Below are positions 44,223-54,485 of a stretch of 64,000 nucleotides of DNA, piece after piece. The notes under the pieces are model-generated. The model made no database searches, was not told the origin of the DNA, and was given only the letters and a program-made list of their open reading frames with translations. Each line of letters begins with the position of its first letter. The stretch's first letter is position 1. Source of the stretch: AP-15 sp963736715 (lineage in GTDB: Bacteria > Pseudomonadota > Alphaproteobacteria > ATCC43930 > CGMCC-115725); NCBI GenBank assembly GCA_963736715.1, contig CAVTQA010000010.1:310001-374000 (forward strand), in the 5' to 3' direction. The position numbers and the translations under genes are program-made.

Positions 44223-44410
44223 CGCGAAGGTGCTAGGGCATGCACACATCTCCACAATAGAAGGACTTTCAATAAGTTATCCGTCGCCCCCGCGAAAGCG
44301 GGGACCCAGGGGCCCCGTGGTGAATAGCCCGACAACGGTCCTGGGTGCCCGCTTTCGCGGGCATGACGGCGGATAGGCGGAAGATGTGTGCATGCCCTAG
44401 CGCGAAGGTG
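44223..44410. mobile_element. MITE-like element with 19-bp terminal inverted repeats and 10-bp direct repeats
   Basis: A 168-bp element (44233-44400) is bounded by perfect 19-bp inverted repeats, CTAGGGCATGCACACATCT at 44233-44251 and its complement at 44382-44400. It is flanked by perfect 10-bp direct copies CGCGAAGGTG (44223-44232 and 44401-44410), as expected of a target-site duplication. Its core holds a palindrome: CCCCGC-GAAA-GCGGGG (44288-44303), ACCCAGG/CCTGGGT arms (44304-44310, 44340-44346) and GCCCGC-TTTC-GCGGGC (44347-44362). It has no coding capacity, so a transposase would have to act in trans. Confidence 0.7.
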
Positions 44411-44470
44411 GGGGACGCACGACATTCTTCCAGCCCTACGACATTTTTGCGCTGCCTCCGCGGCGGCTTC

Positions 44471-46120
44471 CTACTCGGCGGCGCCGCGGCGGTGCGAGAA
44501 GCCCTGCTCCTGGCTGGTGATGAACTCGAGCAAGGCGGCGCGCCCGTCTTCGGTTTGGCGGCGGGCGCGCAGGATCGCGTCGCCGATCTGCGCCGGGTCC
44601 TCAACCCGCTCGCTCCAGCCGCCGAGGTCGCGCGCGATGTTGGCGTAATTGCCGCCGAGGTCGCGCGCCCGATAGCGCTCGTGCGACAGCGCCATCGCCT
44701 GGGTCTCGATCGCCATTGTCGAATTGTTCAAGACGATCGTCAGGATCGGGATGCCGCAGCGTGCCGCCGTCTCGAAATCGAGGCCGGTCATCCCGAACGC
44801 CGCGTCGCCCATGAAGTTGACGCAGAACTTGTCGGGTGCGGCGACCTTGGCGCCGATCGCGAGGCCCAACCCGGTGCCGAGCTGGTGCGACTTGCCCCAG
44901 CCGATATAGCCGCGCGGCCGGGTCGCCCGGTAGAACGGATTGAGCTGCTCGCGCGGGCTGCCGGAATCATGCGTGACGATCGCCTCCGCCGGGTCGACGA
45001 CGCGTATGAACTCCGAGATCACCCGGTACGGGTTGATCGGGCGTTCGTCGGAACGCAGCTTTCCTTGCCAGCGGGCCAGCCACTCCTCGCGCTTGCCGGC
45101 GATTTCCCGAGCGACCGCGTCCGGGCGCGCCTTGCCGTTCAACCGATCGCTTACGGCCTCGATCAATTGGCCGAGAACGAGCTTGGCGTCGCCGAGGATC
45201 CCGAGATCGGCGGCAAAGGCCTTGTGCAGGTCGCGCGTGTCGTTGGTCGCGTGAATGATCTTTTTGCCGGGCGGCAACGCGGGGGTGGCAATGCCATGCT
45301 TGGTAAAGCTGCAGCCGACGCCGAGCACCAGATCCGATTTGTGCAGGAAATGCCGGCCGTGCCCGGTAAAGGTGCCGCCGCCGGGCCCGAGCGCCAATGC
45401 GTGGTCCTCCGGAAAGGCGCTCTTGCCATCGAAGGTCGTCATGACCGGCGCCTGCAGCAGCTCGGCCAATCGCCGCAATTCCTGGGTGGCCTCGGCGTAG
45501 AAAACGCCCTGCCCTGCGAGGATCATCGGGCAGGAGGCGTCGAGCAGCATGCGCGCCGCCTCATCGATGTCGCGCTCATCGCCGGCCGAGCGGGTAATCG
45601 GAACCTGCCGGTACTCGCTCGGATCGACACTCACGTCGAGGCTGTGGACATCGGCCGGCACTTCCACCATCACCGGGCCCTGCCGCCCGTTCTTCACTTG
45701 GGCAAAGGCGCGCCGCATAACGTTCGCGATCTGCTCGGGCAGGATCACTTCTTCGACCGATTTGGTGATCGCGGCGTAGGAGCGGCTCGATTTGAACATC
45801 GGGAACAGTTGCGCGGTCTCGCGCGGGTGGCCGAGCGGCAGAAACACGACCGGGCTCGAATCCGAAAAAGCCGTCGCGACGCCGGCGAAGGCGTTCTCCG
45901 CGCCCGGCCCGTATTGCATTGCGAACACCCCCGGCGGCCGGCCATTGGAGACGCGGGCGAACCCGTCGGCCATATGGACGCCGACCCGCTCCTGGCGGCA
46001 GATCACGGGCTTGATCCCGACCGCCGCGGCGGCCTCGATGATCGGGGTAGTCGGAAAGCAGAAGAGGGTAGAGATGCCTTCCCGTTTCAGGATTTCGGCA
46101 ATTACGTCCATGACGAGCAT
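44471..46120 (-). CDS. Thiamine diphosphate-dependent enzyme (acetolactate synthase-like)
   Basis: A 549-residue ThDP enzyme with the three-domain POX layout: N-terminal PYR domain with the ThDP-activating Glu in VICRQERVGVHMADGFARVSNG, a middle domain (SCPMILAGQGVFYAEATQEL), and a C-terminal PP domain with FMGDAAFGMTGLDFETAARCGIPILTIVLNN (GDG-type motif, here GDA). The family includes acetolactate synthase, benzoylformate decarboxylase and oxalyl-CoA decarboxylase. The phenylalanine/proline-rich FCFPTTPIIEAAAAVG replaces the usual FGxPG loop. It has no small regulatory subunit gene, so a catabolic role is more likely than branched-chain amino acid synthesis. The start has GGAGGA in front. 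Confidence 0.85.
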   Translation of the reverse strand: MLVMDVIAEILKREGISTLFCFPTTPIIEAAAAVGIKPVICRQERVGVHMADGFARVSNGRPPGVFAMQYGPGAENAFAGVATAFSDSSPVVFLPLGHPRETAQLFPMFKSSRSYAAITKSVEEVILPEQIANVMRRAFAQVKNGRQGPVMVEVPADVHSLDVSVDPSEYRQVPITRSAGDERDIDEAARMLLDASCPMILAGQGVFYAEATQELRRLAELLQAPVMTTFDGKSAFPEDHALALGPGGGTFTGHGRHFLHKSDLVLGVGCSFTKHGIATPALPPGKKIIHATNDTRDLHKAFAADLGILGDAKLVLGQLIEAVSDRLNGKARPDAVAREIAGKREEWLARWQGKLRSDERPINPYRVISEFIRVVDPAEAIVTHDSGSPREQLNPFYRATRPRGYIGWGKSHQLGTGLGLAIGAKVAAPDKFCVNFMGDAAFGMTGLDFETAARCGIPILTIVLNNSTMAIETQAMALSHERYRARDLGGNYANIARDLGGWSERVEDPAQIGDAILRARRQTEDGRAALLEFITSQEQGFSHRRGAAE

Positions 46121-46506
46121 CGATGGTTCCTCCCAACGGTCGTTCGGGGCGCCGGCGATTGCGCCGGCAGACGGCCGAAGTTTAGCTTTAGCGCGGCGTC
46201 AATGCCAACCGGCGGCCGGCGCCTCGGCGACCCGCCGCTGCGCCCGCGCCAGCTCGCTCTCGCCCGCCGCCGCCACCGCAACCTCAGCGTAATTTATCGC
46301 ATTTCACTGGATCAAGTCTGAGGCGCCGATGCCAGAGACAGCATTCGGGAACAGGCCAGTTTTAACGACGTTAGACAGGTAAGTCGCAAGCGCGACAGCG
46401 AAATTAGGAGAGGTACTCGACGGCCCAGGTGCAAAACCCGGAGACCGACCGGCTGCGGAACGAGCTGCCGGCATAGACCTGGAACCGCATAGAACGAGGT
46501 GGCAAC
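46121..46506. other. Divergent intergenic region between two ThDP enzyme genes
   Basis: 386 bp. The left half is very GC-rich and on the minus strand contains a short open stretch (AEVAVAAAGESELARAQRR) without a start codon. The right half is less GC-rich and probably holds the promoter of the rightward gene. No repeat, RNA gene or complete reading frame was seen. Confidence 0.4.
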
Positions 46507-48297
46507 ATGGCTAAAACAGTAAGCGATTTTTTCTGGGAACGGCTCTCCGCCTGGGGCGTAAAGCGCATCTTTGGGTTCCCCGGCGACGGGATCAACGGCC
46601 TCGTCGGCGCGCTCGCCCGCGCCGGCGACAAGTTCGATTTCGTCCAGGTGCGGCATGAGGAGATGGCCGCCTTCATGGCGTGCGGTCACGCCAAATTCAC
46701 CGGCGATCTCGGCGTATGCCTGGCCACCTCGGGACCCGGCGCGATCCACTTCCTCAATGGCCTTTACGACGCGCAGATGGATCATCAGCCGGTGTTGGCG
46801 ATTGTCGGACAGCAGGCGCGCACCGCACTCGGTGGTCATTATCAGCAAGAAGTCGATCTGCTCTCCCTATTCAAGGATGTTGCCGGCGAATACGTCCATA
46901 TGGCGACAGAGCCGGCGCAAGTCCGTCAGCTGATCGACCGCGCTGTGCGCATCGCCAAGGCCGAGCGCTGTGTCACCTGCATAATCATGCCGAACGACCT
47001 GCAGGAGATGGACGCTGTCGAGTCGCCGCCGCAAAAGCACGGCGCCATCCTCACCGGCATTGGATACGAGGCACCCGAAGTCACACCGGCAACGAAAGAT
47101 CTCGAACGTGCCGCCCGGGTGCTCAACGAGGGAAAAAAGGTGGCGATATTGGTCGGGGCGGGGGCGCTGCACGCGACGGACGAGGTCATCGAGACCGCCG
47201 ACAAGCTCGGCGCCGGCGTCGCCAAGGCGTTGCTCGGCAAGGCCGCCCTGCCCGACGATCTGCCTTTCGTGACCGGCTCGATCGGCCTGCTCGGCACGCG
47301 GCCGAGCTATGAGATGATGATCGCCTGCGACACATTTTTCATGATCGGCTCGCGTTTTCCTTATACCGAATTCCTTCCCGAGGAGGGTCAGGCGCGGGGC
47401 GTCCAGATCGATCTCGATCCGCGGATGGTCAGCATGCGCTATCCGATGGAGGTCAATCTGATCGGCGACAGCGCGGCCACGTTGCGCAAATTGCTGCCGC
47501 TGCTCGATAGGAAGCCGGACCGCTCCTGGCGCGAGACGATCGAGAAAAATGTCAAGAGCTGGTGGGAGCTCCTGCAGAACCGGGCAATGCACGACGCCAA
47601 TCCGCTCAACCCGCAGCGCGTCTTCTGGGAATTGTCGCCCAAGCTGCCGGAGAAGTGCATCATCGCCTGCGACACCGGCTCGGGTACCAACTGGTATGCG
47701 CGCGACGTCAAGATCCGCCGCGGCATGATGGCCTCTGTGTCGGGCACATTGGCGACAATGGGTCCCGGCATGCCCTACGCCATCGCAGCGAAATTCGCCT
47801 ATCCCGACCGCCCGGTATTGGCGCTCGTCGGCGATGGCGCGCTGCAGATGAACGGCATGAACGAGCTGATCACAGTAGCGAAATACTGGCAAAAATGGAG
47901 CGACCCCCGGTTCGTCGTGCTGGCCCTCAACAACCGAGATCTCAACCAAGTGACTTGGGAGATGCGGGCGCAGGCCGGCGACCCGAAATTCGAAGCGTCG
48001 CAGGACATCCCCGACTTCCGCTACTCCAAATACGCTGAGCAGCTCGGGTTCAAAGGCATTTTCGTCGACCGGCCCGATCAGCTCGCCCAGGCGTGGGCGG
48101 ATGCCTTCGCGGCTGATCGGCCGGTTGTGCTCGAGGCCTTCACCGATCCGGACGTGCCGCCGCTGCCGCCCCATATCACATTGAAGCAGGCCCAGGCGTT
48201 CGCCTCCACCCTGATCAAGGGCGATCCCAGCGAGTGGCGAATCATCAAGGAGACCGCCAAGGAACTGGTCGCCGACCTGATGCCCAGCCGGAGTTGA
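46507..48297 (+). CDS. Thiamine diphosphate-dependent enzyme, pyruvate oxidase/PoxB-like
   Basis: A 596-residue ThDP enzyme related to pyruvate:quinone oxidoreductase. It has the N-terminal FFWERLSAWGVKRIFGFPGDGINGLVGALA, the activating Glu in FVQVRHEEMAAFMACGHAKFTG, a middle FAD/nucleotide domain (KKVAILVGAGALHATDEVIE) and the PP domain ALVGDGALQMNGMNELITVAKYW ending the motif in LALNNRDLNQVTWEMR. The C-terminal membrane-binding helix of PoxB is not obvious. It starts after GAGG. It is divergent from another ThDP enzyme gene, but the two differ in subgroup and may be unrelated in function. Confidence 0.87.
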   Translation: MAKTVSDFFWERLSAWGVKRIFGFPGDGINGLVGALARAGDKFDFVQVRHEEMAAFMACGHAKFTGDLGVCLATSGPGAIHFLNGLYDAQMDHQPVLAIVGQQARTALGGHYQQEVDLLSLFKDVAGEYVHMATEPAQVRQLIDRAVRIAKAERCVTCIIMPNDLQEMDAVESPPQKHGAILTGIGYEAPEVTPATKDLERAARVLNEGKKVAILVGAGALHATDEVIETADKLGAGVAKALLGKAALPDDLPFVTGSIGLLGTRPSYEMMIACDTFFMIGSRFPYTEFLPEEGQARGVQIDLDPRMVSMRYPMEVNLIGDSAATLRKLLPLLDRKPDRSWRETIEKNVKSWWELLQNRAMHDANPLNPQRVFWELSPKLPEKCIIACDTGSGTNWYARDVKIRRGMMASVSGTLATMGPGMPYAIAAKFAYPDRPVLALVGDGALQMNGMNELITVAKYWQKWSDPRFVVLALNNRDLNQVTWEMRAQAGDPKFEASQDIPDFRYSKYAEQLGFKGIFVDRPDQLAQAWADAFAADRPVVLEAFTDPDVPPLPPHITLKQAQAFASTLIKGDPSEWRIIKETAKELVADLMPSRS

Positions 48298-48301
48298 CTC
48301 G

Positions 48302-48342
48302 CACGAGGGCGCGTCGCTCCGAACTGGCGTCGCGCCCTCGTG
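48302..48342. terminator. Hairpin between convergent genes (possible bidirectional terminator)
   Basis: CACGAGGGCGCG (48302-48313) and CGCGCCCTCGTG (48331-48342) form a perfect 12-bp stem with a 17-nt loop, placed between the ThDP enzyme stop (48297) and the GH15 stop (48365, minus strand). There is no T-run on either side, so intrinsic termination is uncertain. Confidence 0.45.
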
Positions 48343-48364
48343 AGTTAAAGGTCATTACGCACGG

Positions 48365-50222
48365 TCAGAGGCCACGCGGCCAGACATTGGCGAGTTGAAG
48401 GACCGCGCGGGCATATTCGGCATGCGAAAAGATCATCGGTATATTGCCGAGCAGCAGCCGCGAGTAGCTGTCGGCCTCTTCCGAAAATAGCCCGGCATCA
48501 CCTGTCAACTGCTCGACCCGCTGCAGCATGGCTTTGCCGTCGTCGCGCCGACCCATCAGCGCATAAACCGCAGCCAGCCAGAAGCAGCAGGGTAGAAAAG
48601 CGCCTTCGAACCGGCCCATCGGCAAATCGCTGTTCTCCGGCCGGAACCGATGGACGAGCCCGTCGATCATCAGTTCTGCTTCGATCCGCTGGACCGTCGC
48701 GGCAACGCGCCCGTCGGTCGGCGGCAAAAACCCCATGAGCGGGATCAGCAATGTCGATGCGTCGAGCGTGTCCGCGTCATAGTGCTGGCGAAACGATTGC
48801 AATTCGTCGCTCCAACCGCGCTCCATGACATCGGCGTGAATTTCGGTCATCGCCATTCGCCACTGCCGAAAGTTGGCGTTCCCCCCGGTCCGGTCGGCAA
48901 ATTCGAGCGCACGGTTCAAGGTCGTCCAACTCATGACTTTGCTGCTGACAAAGTGCCGCCGCCGATCCCGCTCCCAGATCCCGTTGCTCGGCTTGCGCCA
49001 GTTTTTGACCGTGTATTCCGCAATTTTTCGGATCAGCCGCCAATACTCCGGCGCCCATCGTCCGCCCTGGTCCAGATAAATGACGGCGCAGTCGGCGAGA
49101 TAGCCGTAACAGTCTATCTGACGCTGGCGGTAAGCGTGATTGCCGAAGCGCACCGGGGACGAATGACAATAGCCGGTGAGATCGTCCCGCGACTGCTCTT
49201 CAATGTCAGTGCCGCCGTCGACCCGGTACAGCACCTGAAGGGGCATCTCGGTAGACGAACCGAGCCGCGACAGCCAGCTCAGATACCGCTCGGCGCTCTC
49301 GACGTCTCCCAGCACGGACAAGGTCGCGATCGCCATCGAGGCGTCGCGTATCCACGCGTACCGGTAGTCGTAGTTGCGGTCGCCGCCGATCCGCTCCGGG
49401 AGCGAGCTCGTGGCCGCCGCGGCGAGCGCTCCGGTCGGCGCGAAAGAGAGCAGTTCGATTGCCAGCGCGGAACGGATGACGCGATCCCGCCGCGGGCCTC
49501 GATAGTTGTAGCGCCCGCTCAACTCCCGCCAATGGCGCAATGTGGCCTGCAACGCCCCGTCAGCTGCTTGGGGGTTCCACGCCGCCGGATCATTGGCTAG
49601 ACCCAGGATCGCCCAGAACTCTTCTCCTGCGCTGAGCGCAAAGCCGGCGCACACGCCGTCCGGGGCCGGGTCGACTGGTCGTGAGGTCCACAGCCCGAGA
49701 GCAAACCCCGCGACCCTCAGCTCCAGACCGCCCGGCACCCGCGAGGAAATGAGGCGGGGCGACAAAATCATCTCGCGGCATCACCTCCATTGCGCAAGTA
49801 ACGGAACCATGCTTGCAGCGGAGCCGGCGCAGCAATGTCCGTCGCCCTTCCTCGCCCGATGGCCGCGAAGCATCGGGCGAGAGCATCGCATCGGTCAGCT
49901 CGAGCTCGCCATCGGCGCTTTGCCACGTCGTGACCAAAACGTTGCTGTCGTCAGCGTAGCATTGGTGGCCGGCAGCGCCGCTCGCCGGGCCCAGGCGCCA
50001 ATAACCGCCGCGCTCGGCATCGAGAAGATTACCGAATACCGGAAGGCCGTCGTAATCGGGTAAGCAGAGCCACCGAACGATCCCGTCCGCGCTGATGACC
50101 ACCGCGGTCCGGCGGTCGCCGACGACGCCCAGCTGAGCGAGCTGCGGGTAGAGTTCCGCATCGCGATCGGCAATGGCCGACACGCGAGAAAGATGCTGAC
50201 CGCGCGCTCTCGCCTCTGTCAT
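48365..50222 (-). pseudogene. Glycoside hydrolase family 15 protein (glucoamylase/trehalase-like), frameshifted
   Basis: Two frames form one GH15 enzyme of about 618 residues. The first frame carries the N-terminal domain (DAELYPQLAQLGVVGDRRTAVVISADGIVRWLCLPDYDGLPVFGNLLD) to CAMEVMPRDDF. The second continues at SPRLISSRVPGGLELRV and holds the (alpha/alpha)6 barrel: NYDYRYAWIRDASMAIATL, GYLADCAVIYLD, the acid Glu in NGIWERDRRRHFVSSKVMSW and the base Glu in GRFEGAFLPCCFWLA. Removing one A from the AAAA run at 49764-49767 rejoins the frames. The start at 50222 (MTEARARG) is a guess; the frame is open to 50471. It degrades alpha-glucans or trehalose. Confidence 0.82.
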
Positions 50223-50406
50223 TCGTCGAAATAATTCGCTTGGTGGCACGTCCGCTCTGCCGCCCCGCGGTTTCTCAGGATCGAGACTACAACACCTGCT
50301 CCTTTCTATTGTTCCGGCAGGCCGGCGATGGATCTGCGGCAGCAACTCATGCGTCGCGCCAACGTTAGAAAACTGTGCCGCGCAAACAGTTTTCGTCGAG
50401 GTGATC

Positions 50407-51525
50407 ATGCCGCGTGTGTCAGCTCCTGGCTCGACCGCCGCAGAGACGCGATCTCGGCCATTCCGGGTCAATATACAGAGATTGCAAGCGGGGGTGACGA
50501 TCCCGCGCGCGCTCGCCTACCTGGCGCTGGCCGGGCTTGCGGTCTTGTTTCTATGGCTGACGCTGCAGGTGGATCTCGTGATTTTCGGCGGCGTGTTGTT
50601 CGCGATCGGCCTGCGGCGCGCCGCCGAGGCGCTGAGCCGCCTGACGAGGCTGCCGGTCGGCTGGTCCCTGCTGGCGGTCGTGCTGCTGATAATCGCCTTT
50701 TTCTCCGCTATTGGATGGTTTTTCTCGCAGGCGATTGCCGGCCAGATCGCCGAACTTTCGCAACAACTGCCGGCGGCAGCCGCAAAAGTCGGGAACATGA
50801 TCAGCCAGTCGGCCATTGGCAAAATTCTGAGCCAGCACGTCGATACCACCAGCGTCCAGACGTCTCCAACCACCCTTCTGCAAAGTTTTTTTGGTGTCGC
50901 GGCTAACGTAGTGGAGGTCGTGGCAAGCATTGTCGTGCTCATCTTCCTCGCCGTGTATTTTGCAGCCGAGGCCGGCCTGTATGCCGGAGGGCTGGTGCGG
51001 CTGGTGCCGCCACCCCGCCGTGCGCGAGCCGCCGAGATCCTGCACGAGACGGCGAGCGCGGTGTGGTACTGGATGTTGGGCCGGCTTTTCTCGATGACTG
51101 TGCTCGGAGTCGTGACCGCGCTCGGGCTGTGGCTTCTCGGAGTGCCATTGCCGGTGGCTCTTGGCTTCCTTGCCGGCATCATGACCTTCGTCCCGTATAT
51201 CGGCAGCATCGTTTCGGCAATTCCCGGCGTTATCATCGCCGCCTCGATAAACCTGACGCTCGCCGTTTATGTGATTGCGCTCTATCTCGGGGTGCACGTT
51301 GTCGAGGGCTACCTTCTGGTCCCGCTGGTGCAGCGCCGGGCCGTGCACCTGCCGCCGGCGCTGACCTTGTCGGCGCAGGTTATCCTCGGCTTTCTCGCCG
51401 GATTTATCGGTCTGCTGTTTGCGACGCCACTCGTTGCCGCCGTGCTCGTCCTGGTCCGAATGATCTACGTCGAGGACATCCTTGGCGACCGCAAGAGTGA
51501 GCCCACTCCATTCGAAGCGCGGTAG
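50407..51525 (+). CDS. AI-2E family transporter (PerM-like permease)
   Basis: A 372-residue integral membrane protein of the AI-2E/PerM family with about seven helices. It has LVIFGGVLFAIGLRRAAEALSRLTRLPVGWSLLAVVLLIIAFFSAIGWFF near the N-terminus and the conserved C-terminal block LPVALGFLAGIMTFVPYIGSIVSAIPGVIIA, HVVEGYLLVPLVQRRAVHLPPALTLSAQVILGFLAGFIGLLFATPLVA. Members export autoinducer 2 or act as Na+/H+ antiporters; here the substrate is open. The start at 50407 follows GAGGTG. It converges on ppc with 11 bp between the stops. Confidence 0.88.
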   Translation: MPRVSAPGSTAAETRSRPFRVNIQRLQAGVTIPRALAYLALAGLAVLFLWLTLQVDLVIFGGVLFAIGLRRAAEALSRLTRLPVGWSLLAVVLLIIAFFSAIGWFFSQAIAGQIAELSQQLPAAAAKVGNMISQSAIGKILSQHVDTTSVQTSPTTLLQSFFGVAANVVEVVASIVVLIFLAVYFAAEAGLYAGGLVRLVPPPRRARAAEILHETASAVWYWMLGRLFSMTVLGVVTALGLWLLGVPLPVALGFLAGIMTFVPYIGSIVSAIPGVIIAASINLTLAVYVIALYLGVHVVEGYLLVPLVQRRAVHLPPALTLSAQVILGFLAGFIGLLFATPLVAAVLVLVRMIYVEDILGDRKSEPTPFEAR

Positions 51526-51536
51526 AACCGCTGGCT

Positions 51537-54303
51537 TCATCCGCTGTTGCGCAGACCCGCAGCAATGCCGTTGATCGTCAGGTGAATCCCGGTAACGACA
51601 TTCTCGTCGGTATCGCCGGCGCGATAGCGCTTCAACAGCTCGATCTGCATGTGATTGAGCGGATCGAGATAGGGGAAGCGATTGCGGATCGAGCGCGCCA
51701 GCAGCGGGTTGGTTTCGAGCAGGCTCTGTTGGTCCATGATCAGTCAGCAATGCGTCGACCGTGCTCTGCCACTCTGCCCGCAATCGGGAAAAGACACTGT
51801 CGCGTAACTCCGTGTCGGAAACCAGTTCGGCATAACGGGAGGCGATTGCGATGTCGCTCTTTGCCAGCAGCATGTCCATGTTTGACAGCAGCATCTGAAA
51901 GAACGGCCACTCGCGATACATCGCTTGCAGCATCTGCATGCCGCCGTTCGGCTGCAATTCGAGCCATGCCTTCACCGCGCTGCCGAAACCGTACCAGCCT
52001 GGGAGCATCAGGCGGCATTGCGCCCAGCTGAAGACCCAAGGGATGGCGCGCAGATCTTCGATGCGTTCCGAAGATTTTCGCGAGGATGGCCGGCTGCCGA
52101 TGTTCAGGTTCGCGATCTCGCCGATCACCGTCAACTCGCGGAAGAAGCGGTCGAAGCCGTCGGTTTCGTAGACGAGGCTGCGATAAGCCCGATAAGCCTG
52201 GGAGGAGAGGTAGTCCATCGCCGCCAGATATTTGACTGGCGGCTCGGCTGTCTCGGGCTGCAGCAAGGTGGCCTCGAGCGTCGCCGCGGCAAGGATTTCC
52301 AGATTGCGGCGGGCAAGCTCGGGGTTCGAATACTTGCTGGCGATGACCTCACCCTGCTCGGTGATGCGGATTGCGCCCTGAACGGCGCCGGCGGGCTGTG
52401 CGAGGATCGCCTGGTAGCTCGGCCCGCCGCCGCGGCCGACCGAGCCGCCGCGGCCATGGAACAGGCGCAGCTTGACGTCGTGACGGCGAAACACCTCGAC
52501 CAGCGCGATCTCCGCCTTATAGAGCTCCCAGCCGGAAGTCAGAAAACCGCCATCCTTGTTGCTGTCCGAATAACCGAGCATGACCTCTTGCACCCCGCCG
52601 CGGCTTTCGAGCAGGCGCGCATATTCGGGGAGACCCAGCAGTTCGTCCATGACGGCGCTGCAATTGCGCAGATCCTCGATCGTCTCGAACAATGGAACAA
52701 TGTCGAGATCGAGCGCGCCGTCGCGCGGCCGCAAGAGACCTGATTCTTTCAGAAGCACAGCGGTTTCGAGAATGTCGGAGATACCGGTCGTTTTGGAAAT
52801 CACGTAATGCGGAACCGATGCCGGCCCGTAGCGGCGATGCGCATCGGCAGTCGCGCCTAGAATTGCAACTTCGCTCTCGGTCTCGGCCGAATAGGAAAAA
52901 AAGGGGGAAGACAGCGGGCGCGCGGTCGTCAGCTCCGTCAGCAGCAAACGCGTGCGCTCAGGCTCGGCAAGAGTGGGGTAATCGAGACCCGGTTGCACGA
53001 GGCCGAGCATCTCGCCGACCGTACGCTCGTGCACGTCGGCGTTCTGACGCAAATCGAGCGCGGCTAGATGAAAGCCGAAGACGTCGACGGCACGGCGCAA
53101 GCTTTTCAAGCGACCCTCGGCCAGGATCTCGGAGCCATTGGCGACGAGTGAGCTGTCGAGGGTTGAAAGATCGGCCAGCAATTCCCGGCTGTCGCGATAA
53201 GGCGGCGCGTCGCTGGCGGTATGCTGCGGCGCTGCGAGGTCATCAAGCACACGCGCCGTCGCCGCCAGCCGCGCGTAGATCCCGGTGATGGCGCGGCGGT
53301 AGGGCTCGTGTTCTCGGTTGGCGGACCGATCCGGCAATCGTCCGGCGAGCTCCGCGAGCGCATCCGAAATGCCCACCAAGCGGCCATCGAGAGACAGCTC
53401 GCCGCCTAGTCTGTGCAACTCGTCCAGGTAGTAGTTCAGGGCGCGACTGCTTTGGGCCCGCAATGCCGCGCGCAATACGCTCTCGGTCACAAAGGGATTG
53501 CCGTCGCGATCCCCGCCGATCCAGCTGCCCAGCCGCAGAAAGGAAGGCAGACCCTGCGCGATGGTCACGCCCGCGCCGGCAAGCTCCTCTTCCAGATCGG
53601 CGTAAAACCGCGGCAGCCCGGCGAGAAAGGTATGATCGTAGTAGGAAAGGCCGTTGGCCACCTCGTCGATGACACGCAGGCGGGTGCCGCGCAGCGGATT
53701 TGTCTGCCACAAGGTCAGCACGGCGCGGCGCAACTCCGCCTCGTTCGCAGCGATTTCAGTCGTGGTCGGAGCAGACCGATCGCGCTCAGCGATCAACTCG
53801 GCGACTTCCATTTCGCGGTCGATCGTGCTTTTGCGCCGCACTTCGGTCGGATGCGCGGTCAATACAGGAACGACCATGGCGCCGGAAAAGAAGGCGCCGA
53901 GGCGCGCCGGCGGGATGCCCGCCTCACGGGCTCGGGCGAGGGAATGCGCCAACGTGCCTTCGCGCGGTGTCGCGGCGCTTAGGGAATGGGCGCGGGTCCG
54001 GCGGATATGGTGCTGATCCTCGGCGATGTTGGCGAGGTGGGAAAAGAAGCCGAAGGCACGAATAATCTGAAGCGCCTCCTTTGGCATCAGACCGTTCAGC
54101 GTCGCTTCGAGTTCCCGACGGGCCGTCAGATCCTCGTCTCGGCGGAAGCGGACCGAGTTTTGCCGAATGTCCTCGACGGTCTCGAAAACTGCTTCTCCGC
54201 CCTGCTCGCGTATCGTGTCGCCCAGAATGCGGCCGAGCAGGCGGATATCTTCGCGAAGAGGCAGGTCCTTGTCTTCGGTCTCAATTGCCGGGCTGGTCTG
54301 CAT
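51537..54303 (-). pseudogene. ppc: Phosphoenolpyruvate carboxylase, frameshifted near the C-terminus
   Basis: A Ppc of about 921 residues that fixes bicarbonate on PEP to refill oxaloacetate. It starts MQTSPAIETEDKDLPLREDIRLLGRILGDTI. The catalytic His lies in VPVLTAHPTEVRRKS, the other active-site blocks are LGSWIGGDRDGNPFVT, MLGYSDSNKDGGFLTS and LRLFHGRGGSVGRGGGPSYQAI. At residue 855 or so (STVDALLT) the frame breaks near 51738-51743: one extra base. The last 66 residues, MDQQSLLETNPLL to HLTINGIAAGLRNSG, are intact in the next frame. The uncorrected frame would run on for another 390 codons across the AI-2E gene. As ppc is central to metabolism, a sequencing error is likely. Confidence 0.9.
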
Positions 54304-54485
54304 GCGCCTCCCCTCTCGATCGCCGTCGTCGGCGGATTCTTTGCAGGAAATGTGCCTTACCGGCGATCGCGCTCAAGTACCGAGATCAATTCTGACAACG
54401 AGTGCTATCTTACGACCGGCATCACCCTCGATCGACACTGAGGCAGCTAGTTTTGAGTCGAGATTGCGCACAGGAGATTGCTGGG

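Larger units (their letters stand above)
44094..44470. other. Intergenic region full of repeats between ctaA and a ThDP enzyme gene
   Basis: The 377-bp gap between two leftward genes consists almost entirely of the inverted repeat pair (44109-44212) and the MITE-like element with its direct repeats (44223-44410). No separate gene or RNA is seen. The ctaA promoter must lie in or next to these repeats. Confidence 0.6.

Noticed and set aside
44345..46321. 658-residue plus-strand open frame
   Set aside because: Lies antisense to a ThDP enzyme with all catalytic motifs; product is Arg/Ala/Asp-rich without any domain.
50551..51536. C-terminal extension of the ppc frame to 1,250 residues
   Set aside because: After the frameshift it is antisense to the AI-2E transporter and loses all ppc similarity.
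54304..54485. SAM riboswitch in front of the MetE-like gene
   Set aside because: No SAM-I, SAM-II or SAM-IV type core could be recognised in the leader.
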